A DNA stretch of 64,000 nucleotides, from positions 1-64,000 of the forward strand of contig JAVGVS010000387.1 in assembly GCA_032718565.1 (NCBI GenBank), given 5' to 3'. A program made the position numbers and the translations under genes. This DNA is from Distichodus sexfasciatus (lineage: Eukaryota > Chordata > Actinopteri > Characiformes > Distichodontidae). The notes under the pieces are model-generated. The model did no database searches. It was not told the DNA's origin and saw only the letters and a list, made by a program, of their open reading frames with translations. Positions 1 through 10,478 of the stretch are shown piece after piece; position 1 is the first letter of the stretch, and every line of letters starts with the position of its first letter.

Positions 1-37
1 GTGAGTGAGTGAGTGAGTGAGCGAGCGAGCGAGGCGG
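1..37. repeat. (GTGA)n microsatellite
   Basis: The window opens in a GTGA tetranucleotide array that drifts to GCGA. The array is cut by the window edge, so its length is unknown. Confidence 0.9.
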
Positions 38-944
38 GTGCTGAAGTGGTGATTGTGGAGTGTGTAACGAGATGTGAATCAGCAGCTGAAGCTGGAGCAG
101 ATGTCAGTGTGAATGTAAATGACGTGAACGAGTGAATCAGGAAAATAATCTACAGAGCACAGAGAGAGGAGGAGGAGGAGGAGGAGGAGGGGGTCAGTCT
201 GACTGGACACGAGGACCATAATGTCACACACACACGCCTCTGCATCGACTGCATCGATTAGCAGCCTCAAGTGCAAAACCAACACGGTGTCTCAGAGAGA
301 TAAGATAGAAAAGTCATTCACACACACACAGGATTATAGCCCTCGTTGCTGGTCCTACGCCCGGCCCCTGATGGACCTGTTGCTCACAATCGTGTACGGC
401 TGAGGATGAAATAATAATCATGTTGTGGCTCTTGCCCAGCTCCTCCTACTGAACATATACGGAACACAAACACTACTGTAACAGCAGAAATACCTCTCCA
501 GAAACACAGTAACAAAGTTCTGCCTCTGCCCTTTACACCGGTACTACAGGTACTAATGTGATGTTTGTGATTAACGCTTCACCAGAGCCACGTTTGGCAG
601 CAGTGAGGGAGTCGTCACGGGCTTCAGCACCAGACATTATAATAAACATTCACAGAACAAGGATTGGGCGTCTGCTGATATCACCGTCTGTTACAATCCA
701 ATCCTGATGTGATTCTGCTCAGGAGCTTTAACACCATCACTTCCAATTCACTCAAAGCAAATAAAATGACATTTTCCCAAAATGTTTTCATTACGGGTCG
801 AGCGATATTTTTCGGCATGGCGATACCACTTCTGACTAAACAAGGAGACTGATATTTTGAAGTGAACAATAACAATTACAGCACAACAGTAAAGCGTCAA
901 GGTTAGTCTATGGGGGAAATAAACTAATAAATAAATGGACAGAA
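38..944. other. Unannotated stretch with a short (GGA)n run
   Basis: No gene or recognisable mobile element is seen. A (GGA)n run lies at about 168-193. The rest is ordinary AT-leaning sequence with short open frames only. Confidence 0.5.
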
Positions 945-1072
945 CTCACTAACGAGTGCACATATCAAAAACATGTATAAAAACACCCCACACTGCTATA
1001 AGACACATGTTCAGAGCTGGAACAACGTTTCTAGCACAAAAACTGTAGGAGGAGGAGCGGTCAGAAAAGTGT
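945..1072. repeat. Dispersed repeat fragment, shared with 20.1-20.3 kb
   Basis: About 130 bp align by eye with 20145-20270. Shared landmarks are an ACGAGTGCAC block, a TTTCTAG block and an AAAACTGTAGG block in the same order. A third piece lies in reverse at about 5282-5325. No ends are visible and the superfamily is unknown. Confidence 0.55.
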
Positions 1073-1420
1073 GTGGATGGATGGATGGATGGATGGATGG
1101 ATAGACAGACAGATAGCTAGATAGATGGATAGCTAGATAGATGGATGGATGGATGGAAAGAAAGACGGACGGACGGACAGATAGATAGATAGATAGATAG
1201 ATACATAGATAGATAGAAAGAAAGATAGAGGAAGGGGGAGAGAGAAAGCAAGAAATGAAAAGAAAGAGAGAATGAGTGAGTGAGAGAAGGAGAAATAGAG
1301 AGACAGAAGTGAGTGAGAGAGAAAGAGGGAGAATGATAGAGAGAGAGGTGGATAGATGGATGGATGGATGGATGGATGGAACAGGAAATTGAAAACAGTG
1401 ACAGAGACAAAAAAGAGAGA
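1073..1420. repeat. Compound GGAT/AGAT/GAGA microsatellite cluster
   Basis: Runs of GGAT (1075-1105, 1140-1156, 1355-1380) and AGAT (1183-1218) are joined by purine-rich GAGA sequence. On the minus strand this gives long Ser/His/Pro/Ile-rich open frames (up to 223 codons). These are translations of simple repeats and not genes. Confidence 0.9.
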
Positions 1421-1484
1421 GGGAGAATAAAAATCGTATAATATACCCACTACAAAACCAATAAATAACCTGACAGCAATATCT

Positions 1485-1507
1485 ATGTGTGTGTGTGTGT
1501 GTGTGTG
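1485..1507. repeat. (TG)n microsatellite
   Basis: About 11 uninterrupted TG units. Confidence 0.95.
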
Positions 1508-1587
1508 ATCGGTATTTACACTGTTTTCTTGACTTTCTTTCTGACTCTCTTTCTTTCTGTGTATATTTTCTCTCCTCCTCGTGGCAG

Positions 1588-1631
1588 GGCTCCAAACCCG
1601 CGCTGAAAGACAAACTGCGTCGGAGGAAAAG
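1588..1631 (+). other. Possible short exon (weak)
   Basis: A pyrimidine-rich tract ending GTGGCAG precedes 44 nt that read, in one frame, as a Lys/Arg-rich segment and end AAAAG followed by GTGGAA. The acceptor looks good. The donor is poor and no protein family is recognised. A chance arrangement is more likely than not. Confidence 0.1.
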
Positions 1632-1796
1632 GTGGAAATGAAGATTTTTGAAGAATCGAACGGCTCGGTAAATGGAGTTCACGCTCAGACTCCATCTCTC
1701 TCCCTCCGCCCCAAAGTGAGCGCTTTACTTCCTCACGGACTCGGCTTCATTATGCTGAGCAGCTCCCGCTCCCGCGAGTTGATCTGACTTTGGGCC

Positions 1797-1826
1797 GAGG
1801 AGGAGGAGGAGGAGGAGGAGGAGGAA
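1797..1826. repeat. (GAG)n microsatellite
   Basis: About nine GAG units. They produce polyglycine or polyproline shadow frames that are not genes. Confidence 0.9.
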
Positions 1827-1974
1827 AGCGTCTCGATGGCAGGATGTTAAAGTGGCCCTTTAAGCTGCAGATGAATATCATAAAGCTAGCGCTGGCGGCT
1901 GCGGTGTCACTGAGCACACAGATTGATACTGCTAATATTTCCACCGCTCCACACCGCCTTATTTCCTCCATTCA

Positions 1975-2504
1975 TCCTCTCTCTCTCTCTCTCTCTCTCT
2001 CCCACTCAACTCCTACTTTCTTCCTCACTTGTGCTACTTTTCCTCTACTCTCTTTCTCTCACTCTATAGTCTTCTCTCCATCTCTCCTTCTCTCAGTAAC
2101 GTTTCATCTATCCTTTCCTACACACACATTACACACATTCCTGTATCTCTCTTCCTCTCTCATATCCATCCATCCATCTCTCTTTCTCTCCCACTCATCA
2201 ACTCCAGCTTCCTCACTTCTTATCCTTCTCTTCTTCCATAACGTCTCATCCATCCATTCATCTCTCTCTCCCACTAACACACTCTCTCTCCCTATTTTTC
2301 ACTCTCTCAAGTCTATTTCTTCTTCTTACTTTATGTTGCTTTCCTTCTCTCCCTCGCTCTATTGTTCCATCACTTTCTCTCTCCATGTCTCCTCCGTCTC
2401 TCTCTCAACTTGCTTCTCTCCCACTATCGCTCTCTCCATCTTTTTTCTTTCTTTCCTTCCTTCCCATGTTTTATCTCCCTCTCACATACACACAATATCC
2501 CTAG
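1975..2504. repeat. Pyrimidine-rich tract, left part
   Basis: About 530 bp of plus-strand CT-rich DNA starting with a pure (CT)n run and continuing with CCATCCAT and CTCTCCC motifs. It resumes at 3303 with the same composition, so one long tract appears to have been split by the hAT-type element at 2505-3302. The 242-codon frame at 1790-2518 comes from this tract and is not a gene. Confidence 0.85.
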
Positions 2505-3302
2505 TAGAGATGGGCTGACACCACTTTTTTACGTCTGATACCGATACTGATATTGTACATTTAGATATCTGCTGATACTGATACAAATTCAATACGGTCA
2601 CTGTCTTTTACATAAAATTAAAAAGAAAACATAAAATAATGCTTGAAAATGTCTGAATACATGACTGAGATTATTGTTATTTTTAAGGAAATGCTTGATT
2701 TAAATCCTGTCTTCCTACTAAAACAATGTAATAATTACACACACACATGTATATGCTAAATTATTTGTTCTCAAAAATTGTTCGTTTAGACATATAAATA
2801 TTTCTTCTTTCTTATTGATTACACTATAACGTTATAAAATTGAAAAGAATTTGATCAATTGAAAATGAAATACTGAAGTTTGTCATTTTGAACCAATCTG
2901 TCCTATAAAATGAGCTGCTTCTGCAGAGAACTACATTTCCCACAATCCTCTGCTCGCCCCGGAGCCGCGTCACAATGAAGCTTTGGGTGCGCGTTCCAGA
3001 ATAATCGATGGAAAATCTAAATAACCGGCAGTTGTGAGTAGAACGCTGGTTGTTGTGGTTATTTATCAGCTAAAATATGGTTTGTGTCTGTAATAAAGTG
3101 GACGTTTTGACCGAACTGGAGCATTTTAGCGAGTAACGGCGCTCATGTACACGCTCATTAACACAGCGCGCGCGTTTACATCACAAAAAATGTCATTTAT
3201 GTGTTTATATGCATTTACTTGTGTTTTAATGCAGGAACATCTCACAAATACTTTCACATGCAGAGGGATCATCTCTCGTCTTGATCGCGCCACTGAAAAC
3301 GT
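2505..3302 (+). mobile_element. Chimeric hAT-type element (Z::G), 3'-truncated copy
   Basis: It starts TAGAGATGGG after a CCCTAG flank, continues through CCGATAC-rich subterminal sequence, and then joins an interior related to the family G element at 11636-12390 (TTTCCCACAATCC, GAGCCGCGTCACAAT and GATCGCGCCACTGAAAA blocks). Similarity to the fuller copy at 31620 stops just after GAAAACGTT, where CT-rich DNA resumes. No transposase frame is present. The hAT assignment follows 8-bp target duplications at sister copies (26424 and 54236). Confidence 0.7.
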
Positions 3303-3679
3303 TCTTTTTTGCCTCTCTAGCTTGGTCATCTTTCTTGCTTTCACTTCTCTCCTTCGTCATCCTCTCTCCTTTCTTTTTCTTTTTTCATAATGTTTTTCTC
3401 CCTCGTTCCGCACTCCTCCATCCATCCTCTTTGTCTTTCTCTCATTTCCATCTCTTCTTTTTCCTCGAGCTTCTTCACCTTTCTTACTTTCTCTTCTACT
3501 TCTCTCCTTTATCTCTCTATCACTTCTTTCTCTTTCCATGACTTTCTCCCCGTTCCGCACTCATCCGACCATCCTCTCTCGCCCCCTCTCTCATTTCCAC
3601 CCACACCACCAACATTCTCTCCCTCCCCCGCGTTCTCTTCACATACTCTCACTTCACTGTCCATCACTTTCATTCATTC

Positions 3680-3722
<43 letters not shown>
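3303..3722. repeat. Pyrimidine-rich tract, right part, with a degenerate ~148-bp unit
   Basis: CT-rich DNA continues from 1975-2504. A block with TTCCGCACTC, ATCC and TCTCATTTCCA occurs at about 3397-3453 and again at about 3546-3601, giving a period near 148 bp. The tract ends in a pure (CT)n run at about 3680-3718. Confidence 0.7.
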
Positions 3723-3725
<3 letters not shown>

Positions 3726-4233
3726 GGTCGGTTGTCACAGCTCTGTGTGCTGTTCACTTCATTTGTCCACCTGACGAGCAGCAGAACGCGGGGTCAGTGG
3801 AGGTGTGGTGTCTCTGAGGAAATAAGGTAATGGGGTTTTGTGTTTCTTTTCTTCCCCAGACCTGCGTGTCTCAGGGGAAGCTGTGGAGAAACCAGATCCC
3901 GTCTTCAAACGCGGAATTAAGAGTTAATTAAGCAGCAGAACTTCTAAAAGTGATCGGTAACGAGCAACAGCTTCCTCCTCCTCCTCCTCCTCTTCCTTCC
4001 TTAACAACAGAATTCCTTTGTTAATTACCCTCTAAGAAAAAGACCTGAGAAAGCAAGAACAAAGCAATAATTATGTGATTTCCTGTGGGTGTGTGTGTGT
4101 GAGAGAGAGAGCAGGTTTTAAGTGTTAGCAATGATCAATCTCAGGTTTTATGGCTGTGCGAGGACATACGCAAAAGTGCAGGCATGACCAAAGTCCAGTC
4201 CTACACGGCTTGGATTCTTCGAAGGCAGTATCG
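3723..4233. other. Unannotated stretch
   Basis: No gene recognised. A (TCC)n run lies at 3973-3993 and a short GT/GA run at about 4087-4110. A good pyrimidine tract plus CAG at 3827-3860 precedes a 23-codon frame that ends in a stop. It is too short to support. Confidence 0.4.
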
Positions 4234-4327
4234 AGTGAAGTGCGAAGGCAGAGTGAAGCGCGAGTGCGAAGGCAGAGTGAAGCGCGAGTGCAAAGGGAGA
4301 GTGAAGCGCGAGTGTGAAGGGAGAGTC
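4234..4327 (+). repeat. 24-bp minisatellite, about 3.9 copies
   Basis: The unit AGTGAAGCGCGAGTGCGAAG plus four bases is repeated at 4252, 4276 and 4300 after a shortened first copy at 4234. The unit is a multiple of three and stays open, giving an 8-residue Lys/Arg/Glu/Cys repeat within a 78-codon frame. No upstream or downstream coding context supports a gene. Confidence 0.85.
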
Positions 4328-4329
4328 AT

Positions 4330-4412
4330 TTGGATCACTGAATCAATTGAGTCGTTGATCACTGAATCAATGTATCGGTGTAGATCGGTGTATCGTTGCA
4401 TCCCTGTTATTT
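4330..4412 (-). mobile_element. hAT-like terminal fragment (family N)
   Basis: Read on the minus strand it begins near GGGATGCAACGATACACCGA and continues with CGAT-rich subterminal sequence, like other N fragments at about 15080, 18930 and 53520. Only one end is visible, next to the 24-bp minisatellite. Confidence 0.45.
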
Positions 4413-4486
4413 ACAGCTAAAAGCCAAAAGAAGAAGCAATTATAGGGGTTTAAGGAATGGACCTCACATAGATAGCGAGAGAGAGT

Positions 4487-4487
4487 T

Positions 4488-4536
<49 letters not shown>
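4487..4536. repeat. (GT)n(GA)n compound microsatellite
   Basis: About 10 GT units run directly into about 14 GA units. Confidence 0.95.
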
Positions 4537-4539
<3 letters not shown>

Positions 4540-4542
<3 letters not shown>

Positions 4543-5122
4543 AGACAATCTCAACTCAGAGAACACACACTACTCTTCTGCTTTATAGCACTTTGTTTCT
4601 GGCCCAGATATTTTCTATATTTTATATTCCGCTCAATTTCCTAGCGATTTTTCCATCCGCCTTCCCACCAATCCTTCCCGCTTCCCTTCCTCATCCCTCT
4701 CCTCCTCCTCTTCCTCTTTCTCCCTGGAGATGTATAGGTTTATAAAAGCGGCAGAATTGAATCTCACTGTTTCTCCAGCAATGGCTTTATTGCAGAATCT
4801 CCATCACGGTTTTATCACCTCAGCCTTGAGTGGAGCGACACTGCCACACACACACACGCACACGCACACACACACCCAGAAACACAGTGCGCACTGCATC
4901 ACTGTTACGTTCATCCTGACTAAAGCGTTCTGTGGGACGCCCGGAACAGAAAGATAAAATGAAGACTGGAAGGCAGGGATAAAAGTGAATAAGGAAAACG
5001 AACGCCGTTACACCGAAATCAATAACACAAAGACAACGTGTCAAAAACTCACCGCACACACAGAGACGGCACAATGTTGTAAAGCTGCGAGTTAATGTTT
5101 TAAAGCAAAACACGTGCAAATC
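4540..5122. other. Unannotated stretch with (CA)n
   Basis: No gene is recognised. A (CA)n run with CG interruptions lies at about 4843-4876. Confidence 0.45.
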
Positions 5123-5230
5123 TGAGGTACTCACTAGCAAGGTAGCGGCTCCAAACTTCACGAAGGGGTCACATTTGGTTGTGGTGCAGTGTGTGCTGTG
5201 GTGTGTTCACAATGACAAATGATCACTTAC
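5123..5230 (+). mobile_element. SINE-C fragment
   Basis: It contains the SINE-C body pieces GAGGTACTCA, AGCAAGGTA, CACATTTGGTTGTGGTG and GTGTGTTCACAATGACAAAT in order, with an internal deletion. The tRNA-like head is missing. Confidence 0.75.
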
Positions 5231-6144
5231 TAATTTTTATTCACTCACTCGATTTTTATTCCTGCCACATTTTCTGACCGGTGTTGTGCTAGAAACTTCA
5301 TTCCAACTCTACGACGTGTGGCGTATAGCGGCCTAGTTGTTATAGAAGACAGATCTGATAAAAATTTGATTAGGAATAATGCGTATCGGTATCGCCCTGA
5401 AAAAAACTAATTGGTCAAACCGTAATCCACACGAGCTCTACTTTACACGTAAAGACGAGCAAACAAAACCCCGAAACGTTTGCCTCCGTTCCAACGCGCT
5501 GGATCTGAACTGAATCGGCAGGAGGTTCTGGTGCAAAACGTCATCCAGAGTTATCCTGAAATGGGGGAAAAACGTCTGTGAAATTGCACGTTTTACCCAA
5601 TAAGGATGTAAATATTCCCAAATGAAAGCTGACAGACTGGACTTTAACTTGATAGTCCCTGTTTCATGTCTTCTCCAGTGAGCCACAACACGAGCAGAAC
5701 AACAAAAAAATCTTATTACTGTCCGACCACTTGCAGACCGCCCAGCGCTTAATGCAGTTGGTTCAAAGGAAACGGTCAAGATGCAGTCCTTCATTTTACA
5801 ACAATGTACGTTATGTAACGATATCTCGATACATCACGACGCATGCCGTCAATGTTTCTGCATTACTTCACATGGCACGCAGACTGGGCAACCGTAGACG
5901 TTCTTTTTAACTTGAATTTTTATTATTAGAATTTTTAGTGGGATTTTTTAAAAAATTACTTTTTAGATATTTGTATTAAATTCATTATTCATAAAGATTT
6001 CAAAATCATCTGGAAATGTTTTGAAATATATAAAAAGAATAAAAATGTAAAAGTGCTTTCAGCAGTGAAAGTGGCCTGTGTCATGGACCACCTGCAATGC
6101 CGCTGCGGACCACCAGGGGGCAGTGGACCGCCGGCTGAAAACCT
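5231..6144. other. Unannotated, repeat-derived in part
   Basis: A short fragment shared with 945-1072 lies at 5282-5325 in reverse. CGATATCTCGATACATC-type sequence at 5815-5840 resembles a degraded hAT end. No gene is recognised. Confidence 0.4.
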
Positions 6145-7050
6145 CCGTTATAATCGATTATGGTCTGCCACTTACGACGGGCCATTGTATATATATTTTT
6201 TCTAAAAATAAAACGGGGTTGGAGAGGGGGGTAAAATTTTGAGAAAAAAGTCAGAAATTCTGAGATTAACGTCATATATTTGCTTGAAAAAGCTTGGATA
6301 TTCTCTGATATTGTAAAGTCATAAATTTGCGACAATAAAGTCCAAATTGACTTCTTCTGCCGAACAAACGCGATCTACCGTAATACACACGACACGAAAC
6401 ACAACCTGCCGACTCTACACATCTCATCTCAACACAGGTAAACTCACCTGATTCAGCCACGTTCCACCTCTTCACCGTGAGCGTGTGCCTCCGTGTGAAG
6501 CGTCCGTGGTTGCGTGATTTCCTGCTTTTTTGTGACTTTAAAATCTCAGAGAATATCTGACATTTTCTCACAAATTTGCGACGTTCTGATCACAAAGAAA
6601 ATCTGACTTTTTTCTTGTAAATTTGTGAGTTTTTTTCTCTCGTATATTTACCACTTTAAACTCAGAGAATATCTGACTTTTTCTCGTAAATTTACGACTT
6701 ACATCTCAGAGAATTTCGGAATTTTCTTTCTCACAAATTTATGACTTTACAAAATCAGAGAATAACCGAGTTTTTTCTCGTAAATTTACGTCTTTAATCT
6801 CGAAAATTTGGACTTTATTGTTGCAAATTTAAGACTTTACAATATCAGAGAATATCCAAGTTTTTTACGCAAATATATGACATTAATCTTAGAATTTCTG
6901 ACTTTTTTCTCGTAATTTTACCCGCCTCCCCAACACCGTTTTATAATTTTTAAAAAATACAATGGCCCTAATACGCCGTCGTAGCCACTGCATCGATGCA
7001 GAATCGACCACATGCAATGCATCAATTATGTGATTCATTTCAACACCCCT
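6145..7050. mobile_element. Foldback MITE with repeated AAATTTGCGA motifs
   Basis: About 180 bp near 6165-6345 reappear in reverse complement at about 6800-6990 (a GGCCATTGTAT block against ATACAATGGCC, and GGAGAGGGGGGTAAAATT against AATTTTACCCGCCTCCCC). Between the arms is a degenerate tandem array of TCTCAGAGAATATCTGA and CTCGTAAATTTACGA. The right edge may be CAACACCCCT at 7050. The left border is uncertain. No coding potential. Confidence 0.7.
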
Positions 7051-7700
7051 GGTCCGTTTCCTGTCATTTTCCCGCTCCCTCTTTCCATGACCTTAATTAC
7101 CCAGCAGAGACTCACAAAAAACGACACTACTTTGGCATGAATAAAAAGCAGAGCCCGAACGAATGGCCTATGACGCTCAGCCGACAAGAAAAGCACAGAT
7201 GGAGAGAGAGAAAGCAAGTCAGAAACTTTAGCCGTAACGCGAGCGGTAAATTACCGGCGTCCGGTTGTTAAAACCTCCGTAAGCCCGTGTTTTTATTCAG
7301 CCTCGGCCAGCTCAAGACAGACACTCTGGCAGATTCAAGAGCGGCAGGAGAGCGATCTCCATATATTCTACTGGAGACGAGGGATTGATTAAGAGTGATG
7401 CAGTGTTTGCTCGTCATCTCTTCCCCCTCACTCCTAGTTTCTTTGTTTTTCCACCGCAGCCTTTCCCCTTTTTTATTCACTTTTTTAGTCACGCTTCAGA
7501 GCTTTAGTTTGATTTTTTCCTCCAGATGACACATTCTTGCAGTGCGGTTGCAACAACGACGCTCTCGATGCAATCAATACTGGGATTCGGGGTTTATGAT
7601 ACAATACTGATGTGATATGGAATCCTCTAACAAGTCGGGTTGAAGGAGGAAACCAAAGCTGTGATGTGATTTTTAAGATTCTTTTTCAGATATAGATATT
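7051..7700. other. Unannotated stretch
   Basis: No repeat shared within the window and no gene recognised. Confidence 0.4.
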
Positions 7701-8034
7701 AGAGGTCGATCGATATCGGTTTTTCAGGGTCGATAATGATATCAATTATTGCTGGTTTATTGGCCGATAACCGATATTTGGAACCAATATGCCCAAAAGA
7801 GAGAAATTTTAATTTAATTAATTTTACAAACCCCAAGCTCAGCTGAAACTCTCCTCATCTCCTTCTCGGAGGTTCATGCTCCATTATATCGTCCATTGCA
7901 TCGATCTGTCATATTTGCACCGCTACTAAATTCTGATGCTGATAATTGGTCCACCCCTAGTAAAAATTTTAATTATGTCAGTATAAAAAATCATAAATAA
8001 TCAACAGGCCGATAATCAGTCAACCCCTAGTGAT
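7701..8034 (+). mobile_element. hAT-type MITE, family H
   Basis: It begins TAGAGGTCGATCGATATCGG and ends GATAATCAGTCAACCCCTA, an imperfect terminal inverted repeat matching the target-duplicated family H copy at 35968-36359. A second internal end-like motif (TGGTCCACCCCTA) lies near 7950. No 8-bp duplication is visible. Confidence 0.65.
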
Positions 8035-8332
8035 GGAGACGTGACATTAAAAACATGCTGTGGTCTTTAAAATGAGACATAAAAGCAGGTCCTGTCTCTC
8101 TGAGCTTCTGAAAGATCCCTGGCCAGCTCTCATAAAGAGTCGTCTCGTTACCCCGGCGGTCCGGATCAATTTTCTCACCATCGCATCCGCCTCCTAATCA
8201 TTCTCAATCTTCGGCCGGCAAAAATCCCTCTCACTTTTTCACCGTCTCATAAAACTAGATAGAGCTGCACGCTAATAGAAGTCGACTTCCGGGTCAAAGT
8301 TAAGCCCAAGACCCGAAAGAGCTTCCTGCTAG
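8035..8332. other. Unannotated stretch
   Basis: Nothing recognised. Confidence 0.35.
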
Positions 8333-8690
8333 GGCTGGACAATATGACCTCAAATCAATATCACCATTAACGGATGATTTTATATTGATTACCAAACGAT
8401 TATTTTGGTTTGGGGTTCGTTTGTGTTCTGCACTAATTTACGGACAATGTTTCTACTGTAAAGATACTCAACTATTAAAGCTGGAATCGTTTGGATGCAT
8501 ATTTTATTTTTGTGATTTTACTTTTTAGTATGTTTTTAAAAGAACAGTACATGAACACACACTGGGGAAAGCTAATTTTTAAAAAAATTATTAGTAAGTA
8601 TTACTTTGATGATGGGTCCTAAATAAGGGTTGACTATCAGTATCATTATCGGCCCTAAAAAACAATATCAGTCGACCTCTAGTTCTAAAG
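8333..8690. mobile_element. Family I hAT-like fragment joined to a family H end
   Basis: It starts TAGGGCTGGACAATATGACC (family I), continues with family I interior (ACTATTAAAGCTGGAAT, as at 36590), and ends near 8680 with GTCGACCTCTA, a reversed family H terminus. This is probably two elements fused or nested. Confidence 0.55.
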
Positions 8691-8792
8691 GTGGGTTTCA
8701 ATTTATTTACGATTAATTCCTGCCCAATTTAGATGGAATTCTAAAGACACCGTTCTTTTGATGCTCAACTGGCCAGAGTTTTGCCATTTAGG

Positions 8793-9159
8793 CCATGTCC
8801 ACACATACACGGCTATTTCTGAAAACTGAGATTTTCCATTTTCATTTTTTTTAATCGCGTCCACACAAGCACGTTTTCAAAAATATCTCCGTCCACACGC
8901 AATCGCAAAAAACACTGTCAAAAGCATGCCTTGCGTTGTCGATGAAAACCTAACGTAGACACGGCTGTGACGTCATATGAGTGGCGCACAGTGTGACGCG
9001 AAACGGTCCGTTTTTCCTTGTCCACACCTAAACGCAGAAACGAGTTTTCAAGAATCGCCACTTGGGCCGGAGTTTTCAAAACCCTCGACGAAAGGCCAAA
9101 ACGCACAGAAAAAACCTCCGTTTTCAGAAAAACCTGTGTACATGTGGACAAGGCCTTAG
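8793..9159. mobile_element. MITE with ~45-bp inverted termini (TGTCCACA type)
   Basis: The left end TAGGCCATGTCCACAC and right end GTGGACAAGGCCTTA are inverted repeats, and similarity continues inward through a TTTCTGAAAAC block on both sides. About 367 bp. No clear target duplication and no transposase. Confidence 0.7.
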
Positions 9160-9900
9160 TGAACATGTTTCACCGTGGTGCCTCCTAACACTGACTTTAC
9201 ACAGTTCAAGACGAAAGATAAACTTGTCAAAGAGAGAACTTTACAAAGCCAGGCCCCAGAGAGCAGTCCGAGCAAGTTGAAAACGTTGTTGGAAAAGAGA
9301 CAAAAGCCTGAAAGTTGTTTATTGCAATTCAGTCTTGACCGCCTTTGGCCAACATCAGCCCGGGACAAATCCATTTCCTGAGCGCTCCTGTCCAACCTTC
9401 TTAAAGTAGCCATTCATTCCCAAAATGACTTGGATCTGAAGGCCACGAGGCGGAATTCGAGGCACTCAAGGTCCCGAAGATTTGCCTCTAATAAGTAATC
9501 GCAGAAAAAAGAGATTTTTTGCTTCTCGTGCTGTATCTGTTTAGCTGTCAGGATGGAGGCCAGCTCACAAATCCCGCACTGAGAGCTCAAGAGAGTCCCG
9601 AGTTGAGGTTGGAACATTTTCAGCCAGAATTTTTTCTCTTTTCGTAGGACAGGACGACCAGAGAAGGACATCTCCATTTTTTTTTGCATGCAACAACAAA
9701 ATATATCAATATAACAGAATATTAAAATAAGCTGCCTAATACTGCCACATTCATAAATAATTATTTAGGAATAAATAATGAATCTTTATAAATAATTATT
9801 ATAGTTACAAATAATCTATGACTATAAAAATATGGAAAAAACGATCTAAAAATTATACGTTACAATTATACACTAAAGTTATATGTAGTGATGCATGATA
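9160..9900. other. Unannotated stretch, AT-rich at the right
   Basis: No gene or shared repeat recognised. 9690-9880 is strongly AT-rich with repeated AATAATTATT words. Confidence 0.4.
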
Positions 9901-9923
9901 AAACTTGGGGTTATGGGTCTTAC
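9901..9923 (-). mobile_element. SINE-D, left piece interrupted by the solo LTR
   Basis: AACTTGGGGTTATGGGTCTT matches the SINE-D body (ACTTACGGTTAAGGGTCTTG at 44480). The copy continues at 11373 on the other side of the LTR, and CTTAC is present on both sides. Confidence 0.75.
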
Positions 9924-10196
9924 TGTCACGTTGCGGGAATGAAGCGGACGCAAGTAGCAGGAGAGTTGGCTTTCTTTCATATTTATTGTGTACAAGTGAA
10001 GAGGGAAGGGGAACAGGAGAGGGCCGGCAGAAACACAGGCACTCAAGACAGAGACGTAGAGACAGGCTAACACATTCACTAATCTACACCCTACCACTAC
10101 ATCGGGGACAGGAACAGGAACTAGGATTGGCACGGGAGTAGGAACAACTACGGGGACAGGAATCAGAACTAGAGGCAAACAGGGACAGATCAGGGA

Positions 10197-10385
10197 AACA
10201 TTAACTAAGCTAACCTACCTCCAAAACTACTCTAAGGGCTAATGCTAAAGGCTAATGCTAATGGTAGATGCTAACAGCTAAATGCTAAAGGGTAAAGGTC
10301 AACGGGGAAGTGACTACAGCTAAAGCTAATGGTGCTTCGCTAACAGCTATGGTGACGGCTAATGCTAATGGCTAACAAACTAACA
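10197..10385. repeat. Degenerate GCTAATGCTAA repeats inside the LTR
   Basis: Many GCTAAT, GCTAAC and GCTAAAG words in loose tandem order within the LTR. Confidence 0.7.
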
Positions 10386-10388
10386 GAC

Positions 10389-10478
10389 ACGAACACAGAG
10401 CACAAAACGAAGACAAAACTTAACCATGACTTTAGGCAGACGGCAAACGGCAGACAAGGCCAGAGGCAGAATCTTAGG
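10389..10478. repeat. Direct repeat, left copy, abutting the palindromic MITE
   Basis: 90 bp from ACGAACACAGAGCACAAAAC to GAATCTTAGG. The right copy is 11012-11089 (78 bp), identical apart from small indels and a few substitutions. Both copies abut the MITE at 10479-11011 exactly. Confidence 0.85.

Noticed and set aside
1011..1682. 223-codon minus-strand open frame
   Set aside because: It is a translation of GGAT/AGAT/GAGA simple repeats (Ser/His/Pro/Ile-rich), with no domain.
1790..2518. 242-codon plus-strand open frame
   Set aside because: It lies in a (GGA)n run and a CT-rich tract. The Ser/Leu/Pro composition follows from the repeat.
8793..9159. Minus and plus ORFs as small genes
   Set aside because: They are shadows of the TGTCCACA-type MITE and its inverted termini.
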